A DNA stretch of 64,000 nucleotides, taken from contig NZ_FOKP01000027.1 of NCBI RefSeq assembly GCF_900112185.1, positions 30,313-94,312 on the forward strand, in the 5' to 3' direction. This DNA comes from Allobosea sp. CRIB-10. GTDB taxonomy: Bacteria; Pseudomonadota; Alphaproteobacteria; Rhizobiales; Beijerinckiaceae. Each line of letters starts with the position of its first letter. Within the stretch, counting starts at the first letter, position 1. The notes beneath the pieces were generated by a model that worked only from the letters and a program-made list of their open reading frames with translations, did not search any database and was not told where the DNA came from. Below, piece by piece: positions 52,916-61,131 of this stretch. A program made the position numbers and the translations under genes.

Positions 52916-53623
52916 ATGAGCTTCGCCTCCAAGGGGATGGCCGCGACGGCGCAGGACGAAGCCTACCGCGCCATCCTGCAGGACATCCGCAGTGGCCGCT
53001 ATCAGCCGGGCGAGCGCCTGATCCCGGAGACGATCGCGCGCGAGCTCGCCATGAGCCGCATGCCGGTGCGCGAAGCCTTCCAGCGCCTCGCCAATGAAGG
53101 CCTCGTCCTGATCCGCCCCAATCGGGGCTGCGTCGTCTCCGGCCTGACCATCGACGAGATCTACGAGCTGTTCGAGATCCGCTCCGTGCTGGAGGGGCTC
53201 GCGGTTCGCTTGGCCATGCCGCGCTTCGATGCAGCGGCGCTGGCCGAACTCGACGACCATGTCGCCCGCATGCACCGTGCCGGTGCAGCCGGCGGCGCCG
53301 ACTGGCTGACCAAGCACCAGGAATTCCACGCCTATATCTGCGGCCTCAGCCGGCGCCCCAAGCTGATCGCCCAGATCGCGGCGCTGCACATCGCCGTCGA
53401 GCCCTCTATGCGGGTCTGGCTCCATCATGTCGCCCAGCCCGCCCATGCCACCGAGCGCCAGGACGAAGTCGTCGAGGCGATCAGGACCGGCGATGCCGAG
53501 CATGCCGAAGCGGTGATGCGCGACCACGTCCTGCGTACGGCACCGCGCCTCGCCGAGTTCCTGCGCAAGCGCGGCCAAGCAGCAGGCGTTCCATCGACCT
53601 TGCCGGCCAGCACGCAGATCTGA
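52916..53623 (+). CDS. GntR-family regulator, FCD subfamily
   Basis: 235 residues. Winged helix-turn-helix (ILQDIRSGRYQPGERLIPETIARELAMSRMPVREAFQRLANEGLVLIRPNRGCVV) and a helical FCD ligand domain with the metal-site pattern D..H..H (HQEFHAYICG, HATERQDEVVEAI). It precedes the oligopeptide-type binding protein and gamma-glutamyltransferase genes and probably represses them until the transported compound appears. Directly upstream (about 52861-52880) there is an AT-rich direct repeat of ATACA that could be its own site (weak). Confidence 0.9.
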   Translation: MSFASKGMAATAQDEAYRAILQDIRSGRYQPGERLIPETIARELAMSRMPVREAFQRLANEGLVLIRPNRGCVVSGLTIDEIYELFEIRSVLEGLAVRLAMPRFDAAALAELDDHVARMHRAGAAGGADWLTKHQEFHAYICGLSRRPKLIAQIAALHIAVEPSMRVWLHHVAQPAHATERQDEVVEAIRTGDAEHAEAVMRDHVLRTAPRLAEFLRKRGQAAGVPSTLPASTQI

Positions 53624-53705
53624 ACCGAACCATGCAGCGGCTCGCCAGAAGGCCGCACTGCCGAGGGACGCCCGAGGCTCAGCCAGAACAATGAGGGGAT
53701 CAACG

Positions 53706-55289
53706 ATGGATCGACGCCAGTTCCTGAAAGCCTCGGCCGCAGTGGCCTTCCTGCCAGCCGCGCCGCATCTCGCCAGCGCCCAGGATGCCAAGACCCTGCG
53801 CTTCGTGCCCTATTCCGACGTCGCGATCATCGATCCGATCTGGACCAACGGCTATTCGACCCGCACCCACGCCCTATTGGTCTGGGACACGCTCTACGGG
53901 CTCGACGACCAGTTCCAGCCGCAGCCGCAAATGGTCGAGGGCCATGTCGTCGAGGAGGACGGCAAGCGCTGGACGCTGACATTGCGGCCCGGCCTCGTCT
54001 TCCATGACGGCAGCAAGGTGCTGGCGCGCGACGCCGTCGCCTCGATCAAGCGCTGGGGCGCCCGCGATACGTTCGGCCAGGCGCTGATGGCGGCGACCGA
54101 CGAGCTTTCGGCGCCGGATGACCGCACCATCGTCTTCCGGCTGAAGGCACCCTTCCCGCAGCTGCCGGCGGCACTCGCCCGCCCGAGCGCGCTCGTCGCC
54201 GCGATCATGCCGGAGCGCCTCGCCGCGACCGATCCGTTCAAGCAGATCCCCGAGGCGATCGGCAGCGGCCCCTATCGCTATCTCACGGCCGAGCGCATCG
54301 CCGGCGCCCGCCATGTCTATGCCAGGCACGAGGGTTACGTCCCGCGCCCGGGCACACCGAGCTTCACCGCCGGGCCGCGCACGCCTTTTCTCGACCGCAT
54401 CGAGTTCACCGTGATGCCCGATGCCGCGACCGCGGTCTCGGCGCTGCAGACCGGCGCGGTCGACTGGGTCGAGCAGCCGATCATCGACCTCCTGCCGCTG
54501 CTGCGGAAGGACCCGAACATCGTGGTCGAGGTCAAGGACCGGACCGGCATGGCCGGGCAGCTCCGGCTCAATCATCTACAGCCGCCCTTCAACAACCCGG
54601 CGATCCGCCGCGTCATCCTCCAGGCGATCGACCAGGAAGAGTGCATGAACGCGGTCTGCGGCGGCGACCCGCAGGTCGAGCGCGGCAGCATCGGCTTCTT
54701 CCCGAACAATTCGCCGATGGCGTCCGACGTCGCGGCCAAGGCTCTGAAGGGGCCGAAGGATTTCGGCAAGCTCAAGCAGGAGCTCGCCGCCGCCGGCTAC
54801 AAGGGCGAGCGCGCCGTCTTCCTGGCGGCGCAGGACGTGCCGCGCATCTCGCTGGTCTGCGACGTCGCCGCGGATGCGCTGCGCAAGATCGGCGTCAATG
54901 TCGACTTCGTCGCTGCCGACTGGGGCACCGTCCTGCAGCGGATCAGCAATCGCAATCCGGTCGAGCAGGGCGGCTGGAGCTGCTACGTCACCTATTGGGC
55001 GGGGCTCGATCTCGGCTCGCCGGCGACGAGCTCGCCCTTGCGCGGCAACGGCGCCAAGGGCAGCCCGGGCTGGCCCGACAGCCCGCAGATCGAGGCGCTG
55101 CGTGCCCGTTTCCTGACCGCCGGCGACTCGGCCGAGCAGAAGGCGATTGCCCGTGAGATCGAGCTGCAGGCGATGCAGGACGTGCCCTATGTTCCGGCCG
55201 GCCAGTACCTCCAGCCGGTCGCCTACCGCAAGAACCTGACCGGCATGCTCAACGGCGTCCCGGTCTTCACCAATCTGCGCAAGGGCTGA
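53706..55289 (+). CDS. ABC transporter substrate-binding protein family 5 (dipeptide/oligopeptide type), Tat-exported
   Basis: 527 residues from ATG 53706; an ATG at 53691 lies within the GAGGGG ribosome site and is rejected. A twin-arginine signal (DRRQFLKASAAVAFLPAAPHLASA) precedes the mature chain. Family 5 pattern: IDPIWTNGYSTRTHALLVWDTLYGLD, WTLTLRPGLVFHDGSKV, and PDAATAVSALQTGAVDWVEQP. Binds peptides, glutathione-like or other bulky solutes. The Dpp-type ATPases at 59187-61131 may serve it, but no permease gene is in view. Confidence 0.9.
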   Translation: MDRRQFLKASAAVAFLPAAPHLASAQDAKTLRFVPYSDVAIIDPIWTNGYSTRTHALLVWDTLYGLDDQFQPQPQMVEGHVVEEDGKRWTLTLRPGLVFHDGSKVLARDAVASIKRWGARDTFGQALMAATDELSAPDDRTIVFRLKAPFPQLPAALARPSALVAAIMPERLAATDPFKQIPEAIGSGPYRYLTAERIAGARHVYARHEGYVPRPGTPSFTAGPRTPFLDRIEFTVMPDAATAVSALQTGAVDWVEQPIIDLLPLLRKDPNIVVEVKDRTGMAGQLRLNHLQPPFNNPAIRRVILQAIDQEECMNAVCGGDPQVERGSIGFFPNNSPMASDVAAKALKGPKDFGKLKQELAAAGYKGERAVFLAAQDVPRISLVCDVAADALRKIGVNVDFVAADWGTVLQRISNRNPVEQGGWSCYVTYWAGLDLGSPATSSPLRGNGAKGSPGWPDSPQIEALRARFLTAGDSAEQKAIAREIELQAMQDVPYVPAGQYLQPVAYRKNLTGMLNGVPVFTNLRKG

Positions 55290-55311
55290 GCGCCCGTCGC
55301 GTCCTTCCCAG

Positions 55312-55336
55312 ATGGCCGGCGATCAACGCCGGCCAT
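55312..55336 (+). terminator. Intercistronic hairpin between binding protein and gamma-glutamyltransferase
   Basis: ATGGCCGGCG and CGCCGGCCAT are perfect 10-bp arms around a 5-nt loop, 22 nt after the binding-protein stop and 21 nt before the next ATG. Probably an attenuator or RNA-stabilising hairpin lowering expression of downstream genes relative to the binding protein; could also be a true terminator. Confidence 0.55.
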
Positions 55337-55357
55337 GTTCCCACGAAAGCCCCTCCC

Positions 55358-56953
55358 ATGCGTGATCTCGAGCTTCCCGGCCGCTCCCTCGCCATCAGCC
55401 GCAATGCGATGGCGGCGACCTCGCACCCCGCCTCGACGCTCGCTGCGCTCGACATCATGAAGGCCGGCGGCAACGCGATCGATGCGGCGATTGCCGCCTG
55501 CGCCGTGCAATGCGTCGTCGAGGCCGGCTCGACCGGCGTCGGCGGCGACTGCTTCGTGCTCTATTCGCAGGGCGGATCGACCGATGTCATCGCCTATAAC
55601 GGCTCGGGCCGCACGCCCGCCGCCGCGACGCTGGATTGGTACGCGAAGGCCGGCATCACCACGCTGGAGCGGCATTCGCCGCATGTCGTAACCGTGCCCG
55701 GCGCGATCGACGCCTGGACCCGGCTGAACAAGGATCATGGCCGCCTGCCACTCGCGGAAGTCTTCGCGCCTGCCATCACTTATGCCCGCGACGGCTATGC
55801 GCTGACCCCGCGCGTCGCCTACGACCTCGCCGCCCAGTACGAGCTGCTGATCAAGGATGCCAATGCCGCCGCGACTTTCCTCGTCGACGGCAAGGCTCCG
55901 CCGGCCGGGACGGTTCAGCGCCAGCCGGCGCTCGCCGATACGCTCGAAGCGATCGGCCGCGAAGGGCGCGACGCCTTCTATCGCGGCGAGACCGCCCGGG
56001 AGATGGTCGACTACCTCCAGACCGCCGGCGGCCTGCATACGCTGGAGGACTTCGCCGCGGCCGAAGGCGAATACGTCACGCCGATCAGCGCAACCTTCCG
56101 CGGCCGCACCGTCTATGAGTGCCCGCCCAACGGCCAGGGCGTGATCGCGCTGCTGATCATGAAGATCCTCGAGCGCTTCCAGCCCAAGGGCGGCCCGCTC
56201 GCGGCCGAGAACCTGCATATCGAGCTGGAAGCCACCCGTCTCGCCTATGCCGCCCGTGACCGCTTCCTCGCCGACCCCGCCAAGGCGGAGGTTCCAATCG
56301 AGCATCTGCTGTCGGATGCACTCGCCGACGAGCTCGCCGGGATGATCGATCCCGAGCGCGCGCTCGATCCGCTGCCGGTCATCCCCGGCGGCGCCGAGCA
56401 CAAGGACACGGTCTACATCAGCGTCGTCGACAAGGACCGCAACGCCGTCTCCTTCATCAACTCGATCTTCTCGCCCTATGGCAGCGGGCTGATGACCAAA
56501 AAGTCGGGCGTGCTCTTCCATAATCGCGGCCAGAGCTTCGTGCTGAAACAGGGCCATCCCAACGCGATCGCGCCGCGCAAGCGCCCGATGCATACCATCA
56601 TCCCCGGCATGCTCGCCGAGGGCGGCCGCGTCGTCATGCCCTTCGGCGTGATGGGCGGGCACTACCAGGCGATGGGTCACGCCCATTTCCTGGCGAAGCT
56701 GTTCGACCACGGCCTCGATTTGCAGGAGGCGATCGACCTGCCGCGCCTGTTCCCGCTGCCGGGCACGAACACGGTCGAGGCCGAAGCGCGCCTGCGCGAC
56801 AGCGTCGGCGCGGCGCTTACGGCGCGCGGCTTCGACGTGCAGCCGCCGAAATCGCCGATGGGCGGCGCCCAGGCGATCTGGATCGACTGGGAGAACGGCA
56901 CGCTGACCGGCGGCTCCGACCCGCGCAAGGACGGCTGCGCGCTGGGATATTGA
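55358..56953 (+). CDS. Gamma-glutamyltransferase-family protein (no signal peptide)
   Basis: 531 residues, N-terminal-nucleophile hydrolase. The processing threonine is T351 in HKDTVYISVVDKDRNAVSF; NSIFSPYGSGLM is the following substrate loop. Unlike periplasmic Ggt there is no signal peptide (it begins RDLELPGRSLAISRN), so it should process its gamma-glutamyl or acyl-amide substrate in the cytoplasm after import by the neighbouring ABC system. Members of this branch also include cephalosporin acylase-like and oxamate-related enzymes. Autocleavage before T351 is expected from the family. Confidence 0.87.
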   Translation: MRDLELPGRSLAISRNAMAATSHPASTLAALDIMKAGGNAIDAAIAACAVQCVVEAGSTGVGGDCFVLYSQGGSTDVIAYNGSGRTPAAATLDWYAKAGITTLERHSPHVVTVPGAIDAWTRLNKDHGRLPLAEVFAPAITYARDGYALTPRVAYDLAAQYELLIKDANAAATFLVDGKAPPAGTVQRQPALADTLEAIGREGRDAFYRGETAREMVDYLQTAGGLHTLEDFAAAEGEYVTPISATFRGRTVYECPPNGQGVIALLIMKILERFQPKGGPLAAENLHIELEATRLAYAARDRFLADPAKAEVPIEHLLSDALADELAGMIDPERALDPLPVIPGGAEHKDTVYISVVDKDRNAVSFINSIFSPYGSGLMTKKSGVLFHNRGQSFVLKQGHPNAIAPRKRPMHTIIPGMLAEGGRVVMPFGVMGGHYQAMGHAHFLAKLFDHGLDLQEAIDLPRLFPLPGTNTVEAEARLRDSVGAALTARGFDVQPPKSPMGGAQAIWIDWENGTLTGGSDPRKDGCALGY

Positions 56954-56963
56954 GCGCGCGAGA

Positions 56964-57110
56964 ACCCCTCCCCTTGTGAGGAGGGGCAGGGGTGGGGGGC
57001 GGAAAGTCGAAGTGAACTCGCCGGGAATCGGGCGGATCCGCCTCTACGATCCGCCGGTCACCCGGTCGTTCGCCCCCCATCCCCAAACCCTTCCCCGCAA
57101 GGGGGAAGGG
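56964..57110. repeat. Inverted pair of C/G-rich intergenic repeat elements
   Basis: Left unit: CCCCTCC (56965-56971) with GGAGGGG (56980-56986), then a G-rich tail to about 57002. Right unit in opposite orientation: a C-rich segment from about 57071, then CCCTTCCCC (57088-57096) and GGGGAAGGG (57102-57110). The right unit read on the minus strand matches the left one, so they are two copies facing each other with about 70 nt between. A third copy is at 63878-63912. The left hairpin may also end transcription of the gamma-glutamyltransferase gene. Confidence 0.65.
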
Positions 57111-57238
57111 AGGAGTCCAGGCGAGCACCGCATTGGAAGGCTACCCCCAGTGCGAGACCGCCCTGCATGAGGCGGCCTCGACAGCGCCGGCGATCCCGGC
57201 AAGCTTCTTCTTCAGAACAAGTCGAGGGAGAAGCGGGC

Positions 57239-58942
57239 ATGGCAGACGACAAGCCTAAGGGGCGCGGCATCGCCGGGGGGCTGACCAATTACGGCGACCC
57301 GGACTTCGCAGCTTATCTGCGCCGCTCCTTCGCCCGCTCGATGGGCTATTCCGACGAGGCCCTGGCGCGGCCGATCGTCGGCATCGCCAACACCTATAGC
57401 GGCTTCAACAATTGCCACCGCCACTTCCCAGAATTGCTGGAGGCGGTGAAGCGCGGCGTGCTGATGGCCGGCGGCCTGCCCGTCGAGTTCCCGACCATCT
57501 CGCTCGGCGAGGTCTTCCTCAACCCGACCAGCCTGAAGTTCCGCAACCTGATGGCGATGGGCACGGAGGAGATGATCCGGGCCCAGCCGATCGACGCCGT
57601 CGTGCTGATGGGCGGTTGCGACAAGACCGTGCCGGCCCAGTTGATGGCGGCGCTCTCGGCCAATGTCCCAACCGTTCAGCTCGTCGCCGGGCCGATGTCG
57701 ACCGGCCGCCACAAGGGCGAGCGGCTGGGCGCCTGCACCGATTGCCGCCGCTTTTGGGCGCGCTTCCGCGCCGGCGAGATCGACCAGGAAGAGATCGACG
57801 TGGTCGAAGGCCGGCTCGCCACCACCGCCGGCACCTGCGCGGTGATGGGTACAGCCTCGACCATGGCCTGCATCGCCGAGACGCTGGGGCTGTCGCTGCC
57901 ACGCTCGGCCGCGATCCCGGCCGTCCATGCCGACCGCCTGCGCTGCGCCGAGGAAAGCGGCAAGCGCGCGGTCGAACTGATCGGCACGAAAGCCCTGCTA
58001 CCGCGCCAGATCGTCACCGAACAGGCGATCGAGAAGGCCTGGCGCGTATTGCTGGCGATCTCCGGCTCGACCAATGCGGTGGTGCACCTCACCGCCATCG
58101 CCCGCCGCGCCGGCATCAAGGTCGACCTCAACCGCCTCAACCGGCTCTCCGACGAGACGCCGGTGCTGGTGAACCTGAAGCCGGTCGGCAACAATTACAT
58201 GGAGGATTTCTTCGCCGCCGGCGGCGTGCCGGCCGTGCTGAAGGAACTCCGCGACCTCCTGCATCTCGACTGCCTGACGATCACCGGCCGGACGCTGGGC
58301 GAACTGATCGACGAGCCCCTGCTCGACCAGCTCGACCGCACGATCATCCGCTCGCGCGCCGACCCGGTCGACCCCGATGGCGGTCTCGTCGCCGTATTCG
58401 GTTCGCTCGCCCCGCGCGGCGCCATCGTCAAGCGCGCCGCGGCGGAGAAACGCCTGCTCGAGCATGAAGGCCGCGCCGTCGTGTTCTCCTCGCTAGAGGA
58501 CCTCGCCGCCCGCATCGATGATCCCGATCTCGATGTCGGCCCGGACGATATCCTCGTCCTGCAGAACGCCGGTCCCAAGAGCGCCGCGGCCATGCCGGAA
58601 GCCGGCTATCTGCCGATCCCGCGCAGGCTTGCAGCCAAGGGCGTCAAGGACATGGTGCGCATCTCCGACGCCCGCATGTCCGGCACCGCCTATGGCGCGA
58701 TCGTGCTGCATGTCGCGCCGGAGGCGGCAGTCGGCGGTCCGCTGGCGCTCGTGCGCAATGGCGACCGGATCCGGCTCAGCGTGCGTGAGCGCCGACTCGA
58801 TCTGCTGGTCGATACGGCCGAGCTTGAGGCGCGGCGGGCTGCCTTGCCACCCGGCCCCGTAAAGAAGCGCCGCGGCTATGACCGGCTCTACGACGAGCAC
58901 GTGCTCCAGGCCGACGAAGGCGTCGATTTCGACTTCTGCTGA
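57239..58942 (+). CDS. IlvD/Edd-family iron-sulfur dehydratase
   Basis: 567 residues from ATG 57239 with GAGGGAGA upstream (a longer reading adds an Arg-rich non-family stretch). Fe-S and substrate motifs: NNCHRHFPE, LMGGCDKTVPAQLMA, CTDCRRFW and TAGTCAVMGTASTMACIAETLGLSLP; C-terminal MPEAGYLPIPRRL and ISDARMSGTAYGAIVLH. This points to the sugar-acid dehydratase branch (arabinonate, xylonate or related) or dihydroxy-acid dehydratase. In this cluster a hydroxy-acid substrate other than the isoleucine-valine intermediate is likely. A weak 6-bp hairpin follows at 58964-58978. Confidence 0.9.
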   Translation: MADDKPKGRGIAGGLTNYGDPDFAAYLRRSFARSMGYSDEALARPIVGIANTYSGFNNCHRHFPELLEAVKRGVLMAGGLPVEFPTISLGEVFLNPTSLKFRNLMAMGTEEMIRAQPIDAVVLMGGCDKTVPAQLMAALSANVPTVQLVAGPMSTGRHKGERLGACTDCRRFWARFRAGEIDQEEIDVVEGRLATTAGTCAVMGTASTMACIAETLGLSLPRSAAIPAVHADRLRCAEESGKRAVELIGTKALLPRQIVTEQAIEKAWRVLLAISGSTNAVVHLTAIARRAGIKVDLNRLNRLSDETPVLVNLKPVGNNYMEDFFAAGGVPAVLKELRDLLHLDCLTITGRTLGELIDEPLLDQLDRTIIRSRADPVDPDGGLVAVFGSLAPRGAIVKRAAAEKRLLEHEGRAVVFSSLEDLAARIDDPDLDVGPDDILVLQNAGPKSAAAMPEAGYLPIPRRLAAKGVKDMVRISDARMSGTAYGAIVLHVAPEAAVGGPLALVRNGDRIRLSVRERRLDLLVDTAELEARRAALPPGPVKKRRGYDRLYDEHVLQADEGVDFDFC

Positions 58943-59007
58943 ACCTTCACCGTCTTTCCGAGGCTTCGCGCTGCGAAGAGCCCTGAGCCCATGAACACAG
59001 CCCTTTC

Positions 59008-59100
59008 CGTCATGGTCGGGCTTGTCCCGACCATCCACGTCTTCGTTCAGGCAAGGTGGCGTCCAAGACGTGGATGCTCGCCACAAGGGCGAGCATGACG
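59008..59100. repeat. 93-nt nested palindromic element (four-way-junction shape)
   Basis: From outside in: CGTCAT (59008-59013) pairs with ATGACG (59095-59100); hairpin GGTCGGG-5-CCCGACC (59014-59032); ATCCACGTCTT (59033-59043) pairs with AAGACGTGGAT (59065-59075); second hairpin GCTCGCC-5-GGCGAGC (59076-59094). All arms are perfect. It lies between the stops of the convergent dehydratase and DppF-like genes (244-nt gap) and may act as a bidirectional terminator. A shorter relative with the same CGTCAT..ATGACG ends is at 43245-43287. Confidence 0.75.
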
Positions 59101-59186
59101 AGCTGGAACAGCGTCGTGGTCATGAGTTCCGGGCTCGCCCCTGAAAGCCGCCCCCGAAAGACGGCATGGTTCCGTGCCGACGACCT

Positions 59187-60155
59187 TCAAGCCAGGTGGC
59201 AGGCGATCTCCAGCTCGCCCTCCCGGCGCAGTGCCGGCGCCTCGCTCCGGCAGCGCTCGACCGCCTGCACGCAGCGCGGATGGAAGGCACAGCCCGGCGG
59301 CGGCGCGATCGGGCTCGGCACCTCGCCCGACATCGGCCGGCGCTGGCGGTTCGGCTTCTCGACATCGGGGATCGTGTCGAGGAGGAGCCGCGTATAGGGG
59401 TGGCGCGGCCGGCCGAACACCTCTTCCGCCGGCCCGCTCTCGACGAAACGGCCGAGATACATGATGGCAAGATGGTCGGACATGTGCCGGACCACCGAGA
59501 GATTATGGCTGATGAAGAGATAGGTCAGCCCGAATTCCTTCTGCAGGCGGACCATCAGGTTGAGGATTTGTGCCTGCACGGAGACGTCGAGCGCCGAGGT
59601 CGGTTCGTCGCAAACCAGGAAGTCGGCCTCGGTCGCCAGCGCCCGGGCGATCGAGATGCGCTGACGCTGGCCGCCGGAGAACTCGTGCGGGAAGCGGCTC
59701 GCATCCGCCCGCGACAGACCGACGATCTCCAGGAGATCGCCGACACGGGTTCCCGTCTCGCTCTCGTCCTTGCGCAGCCTCAGTTCGCGGATCGGCTCGG
59801 CGATGATGTCGCCGACGCGCCAGCGCGGATTGAGCGAGGCGTAAGGGTCCTGGAAGATCATCTGCACGCGCGGCGGCCCGACCGAGCCGTCGGCGCGCTT
59901 GATGTCCTTGAAATCCAGCATGCCCTGCGTTGGCCTTTGCAGGCCGACGACCATGCGCGCCAGCGTCGACTTCCCGCAGCCGGATTCGCCGACAATGCTG
60001 AAAGTGGTGCCGCGTTCGACGCTGAAGGAGACGTTCTCGACCGCGCGCAGGATGCGGCGCGGCTCAGCTGAGAACAGCCGCGACAGGGCCGGCGCCGAGA
60101 CGTCGAAGCGGCAGGACGCCGAGGTAACTTCGAGAATGATGTTCGCCTCAGCCAT
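59187..60155 (-). CDS. Oligopeptide/dipeptide ABC transporter ATPase DppF-like
   Basis: 322 residues from ATG 60155. Walker A GESGCGKST, signature FSGGQRQRISIARAL, Walker B FLVCDEPTSALD, and the C-terminal oligopeptide-family block PPPGCAFHPRC with clustered Cys that may bind an Fe-S cluster as in other Dpp/Opp ATPases. It overlaps the DppD-like gene by 8 nt. Energises uptake of peptides or similar solutes with the DppD-like partner. Confidence 0.92.
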   Translation of the reverse strand: MAEANIILEVTSASCRFDVSAPALSRLFSAEPRRILRAVENVSFSVERGTTFSIVGESGCGKSTLARMVVGLQRPTQGMLDFKDIKRADGSVGPPRVQMIFQDPYASLNPRWRVGDIIAEPIRELRLRKDESETGTRVGDLLEIVGLSRADASRFPHEFSGGQRQRISIARALATEADFLVCDEPTSALDVSVQAQILNLMVRLQKEFGLTYLFISHNLSVVRHMSDHLAIMYLGRFVESGPAEEVFGRPRHPYTRLLLDTIPDVEKPNRQRRPMSGEVPSPIAPPPGCAFHPRCVQAVERCRSEAPALRREGELEIACHLA

Positions 60156-61131
60156 GGGCCATCTCCCGCAGCGGGAAATGGCAGGCGGCGGCATGGCCGG
60201 AGACCGGCAGGCTGGGCTTGTGCTCGCGGCAAAGATCGGTGGCGAAGCCGCAGCGCGGGTTGAAGGCGCAGCCGGCGGGAATCGCGTTCAGACGCGGCAT
60301 CGAGCCGTCGATCTGGTTGAGCTGCGCATTGCGGCGATGGACGCTCGGGATCGAGGCCATCAGTCCGGCGGTATAGGGATGGCGCGGCCGGCGCGTCACC
60401 TCCTCGACCGGGCCGATCTCGACGACGCGCCCGGCATACATCACCGCGACCCGGTCGGCCGTCTCGGCGATCACCCCCATGTCGTGCGTGACCAGCATGA
60501 TCGCCGTGCCGTGCTCGCGGCAGAGCCGCTTCAGCAGCGTGGTGATCTGCGCCTGAATCGAGACATCGAGCGCCGTGGTCGGCTCGTCGGCGATGATCAG
60601 GATGGGCTCGGCGCAAAGCGCGAGCGCGATCACGACGCGCTGGCGCATGCCGCCGGAGAACTGGTGCGGGTAGTGGTCGATCCGCGTCTCGGCGGCGGGG
60701 ATGCCGACCTCCTTGAGCAGGTCGAGCGCGCGCTTGCGCGCCTCACTCTTGCTCACCGGCAGATGCGTGATGATGGTCTCGACCAGCTGCTCGCCGACGG
60801 TCAGCAGCGGATGCAGCGAGGTCAGCGGATCTTGGAAGATCGCGCCGATCCGGCGACCGCGCAGCTTGCGCATCGCCTCGGCCGGTAAATTGTCGATGCG
60901 CTGACCAGACAGCTTGATCTCGCCGCCGGCCAGCCGTCCCGGCGGATCGAGCAGGCCGATCACCGCCGTGCCGGTCAGCGACTTGCCGGCGCCGGACTCG
61001 CCGACCACGCCCAAAATCTCACCCGGCGCGATCTCGAAGGAGACGCCGTCGAGCGCCGTCAGCGGGCCGCGCCGCCCGTCGAAGACGATGCGCAGATCCT
61101 GCACCGAAAGCAGCGCTGACTGGGCGTTCAC
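60148..61131 (-). CDS. Oligopeptide/dipeptide ABC transporter ATPase DppD-like
   Basis: 327 residues from GTG 61131, which overlaps the amidohydrolase stop (GTGA). Walker A GESGAGKSL, signature FSGGMRQRVVIALAL, Walker B ILIIADEPTTALD, and C-terminal IPAGCAFNPRCGFATDLC. Standard partner of DppF. The matching permeases (DppB/DppC) are not in this window; upstream of this operon the sequence runs into an IS110-like element. Confidence 0.92.
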   Translation of the reverse strand: MNAQSALLSVQDLRIVFDGRRGPLTALDGVSFEIAPGEILGVVGESGAGKSLTGTAVIGLLDPPGRLAGGEIKLSGQRIDNLPAEAMRKLRGRRIGAIFQDPLTSLHPLLTVGEQLVETIITHLPVSKSEARKRALDLLKEVGIPAAETRIDHYPHQFSGGMRQRVVIALALCAEPILIIADEPTTALDVSIQAQITTLLKRLCREHGTAIMLVTHDMGVIAETADRVAVMYAGRVVEIGPVEEVTRRPRHPYTAGLMASIPSVHRRNAQLNQIDGSMPRLNAIPAGCAFNPRCGFATDLCREHKPSLPVSGHAAACHFPLREMAHG

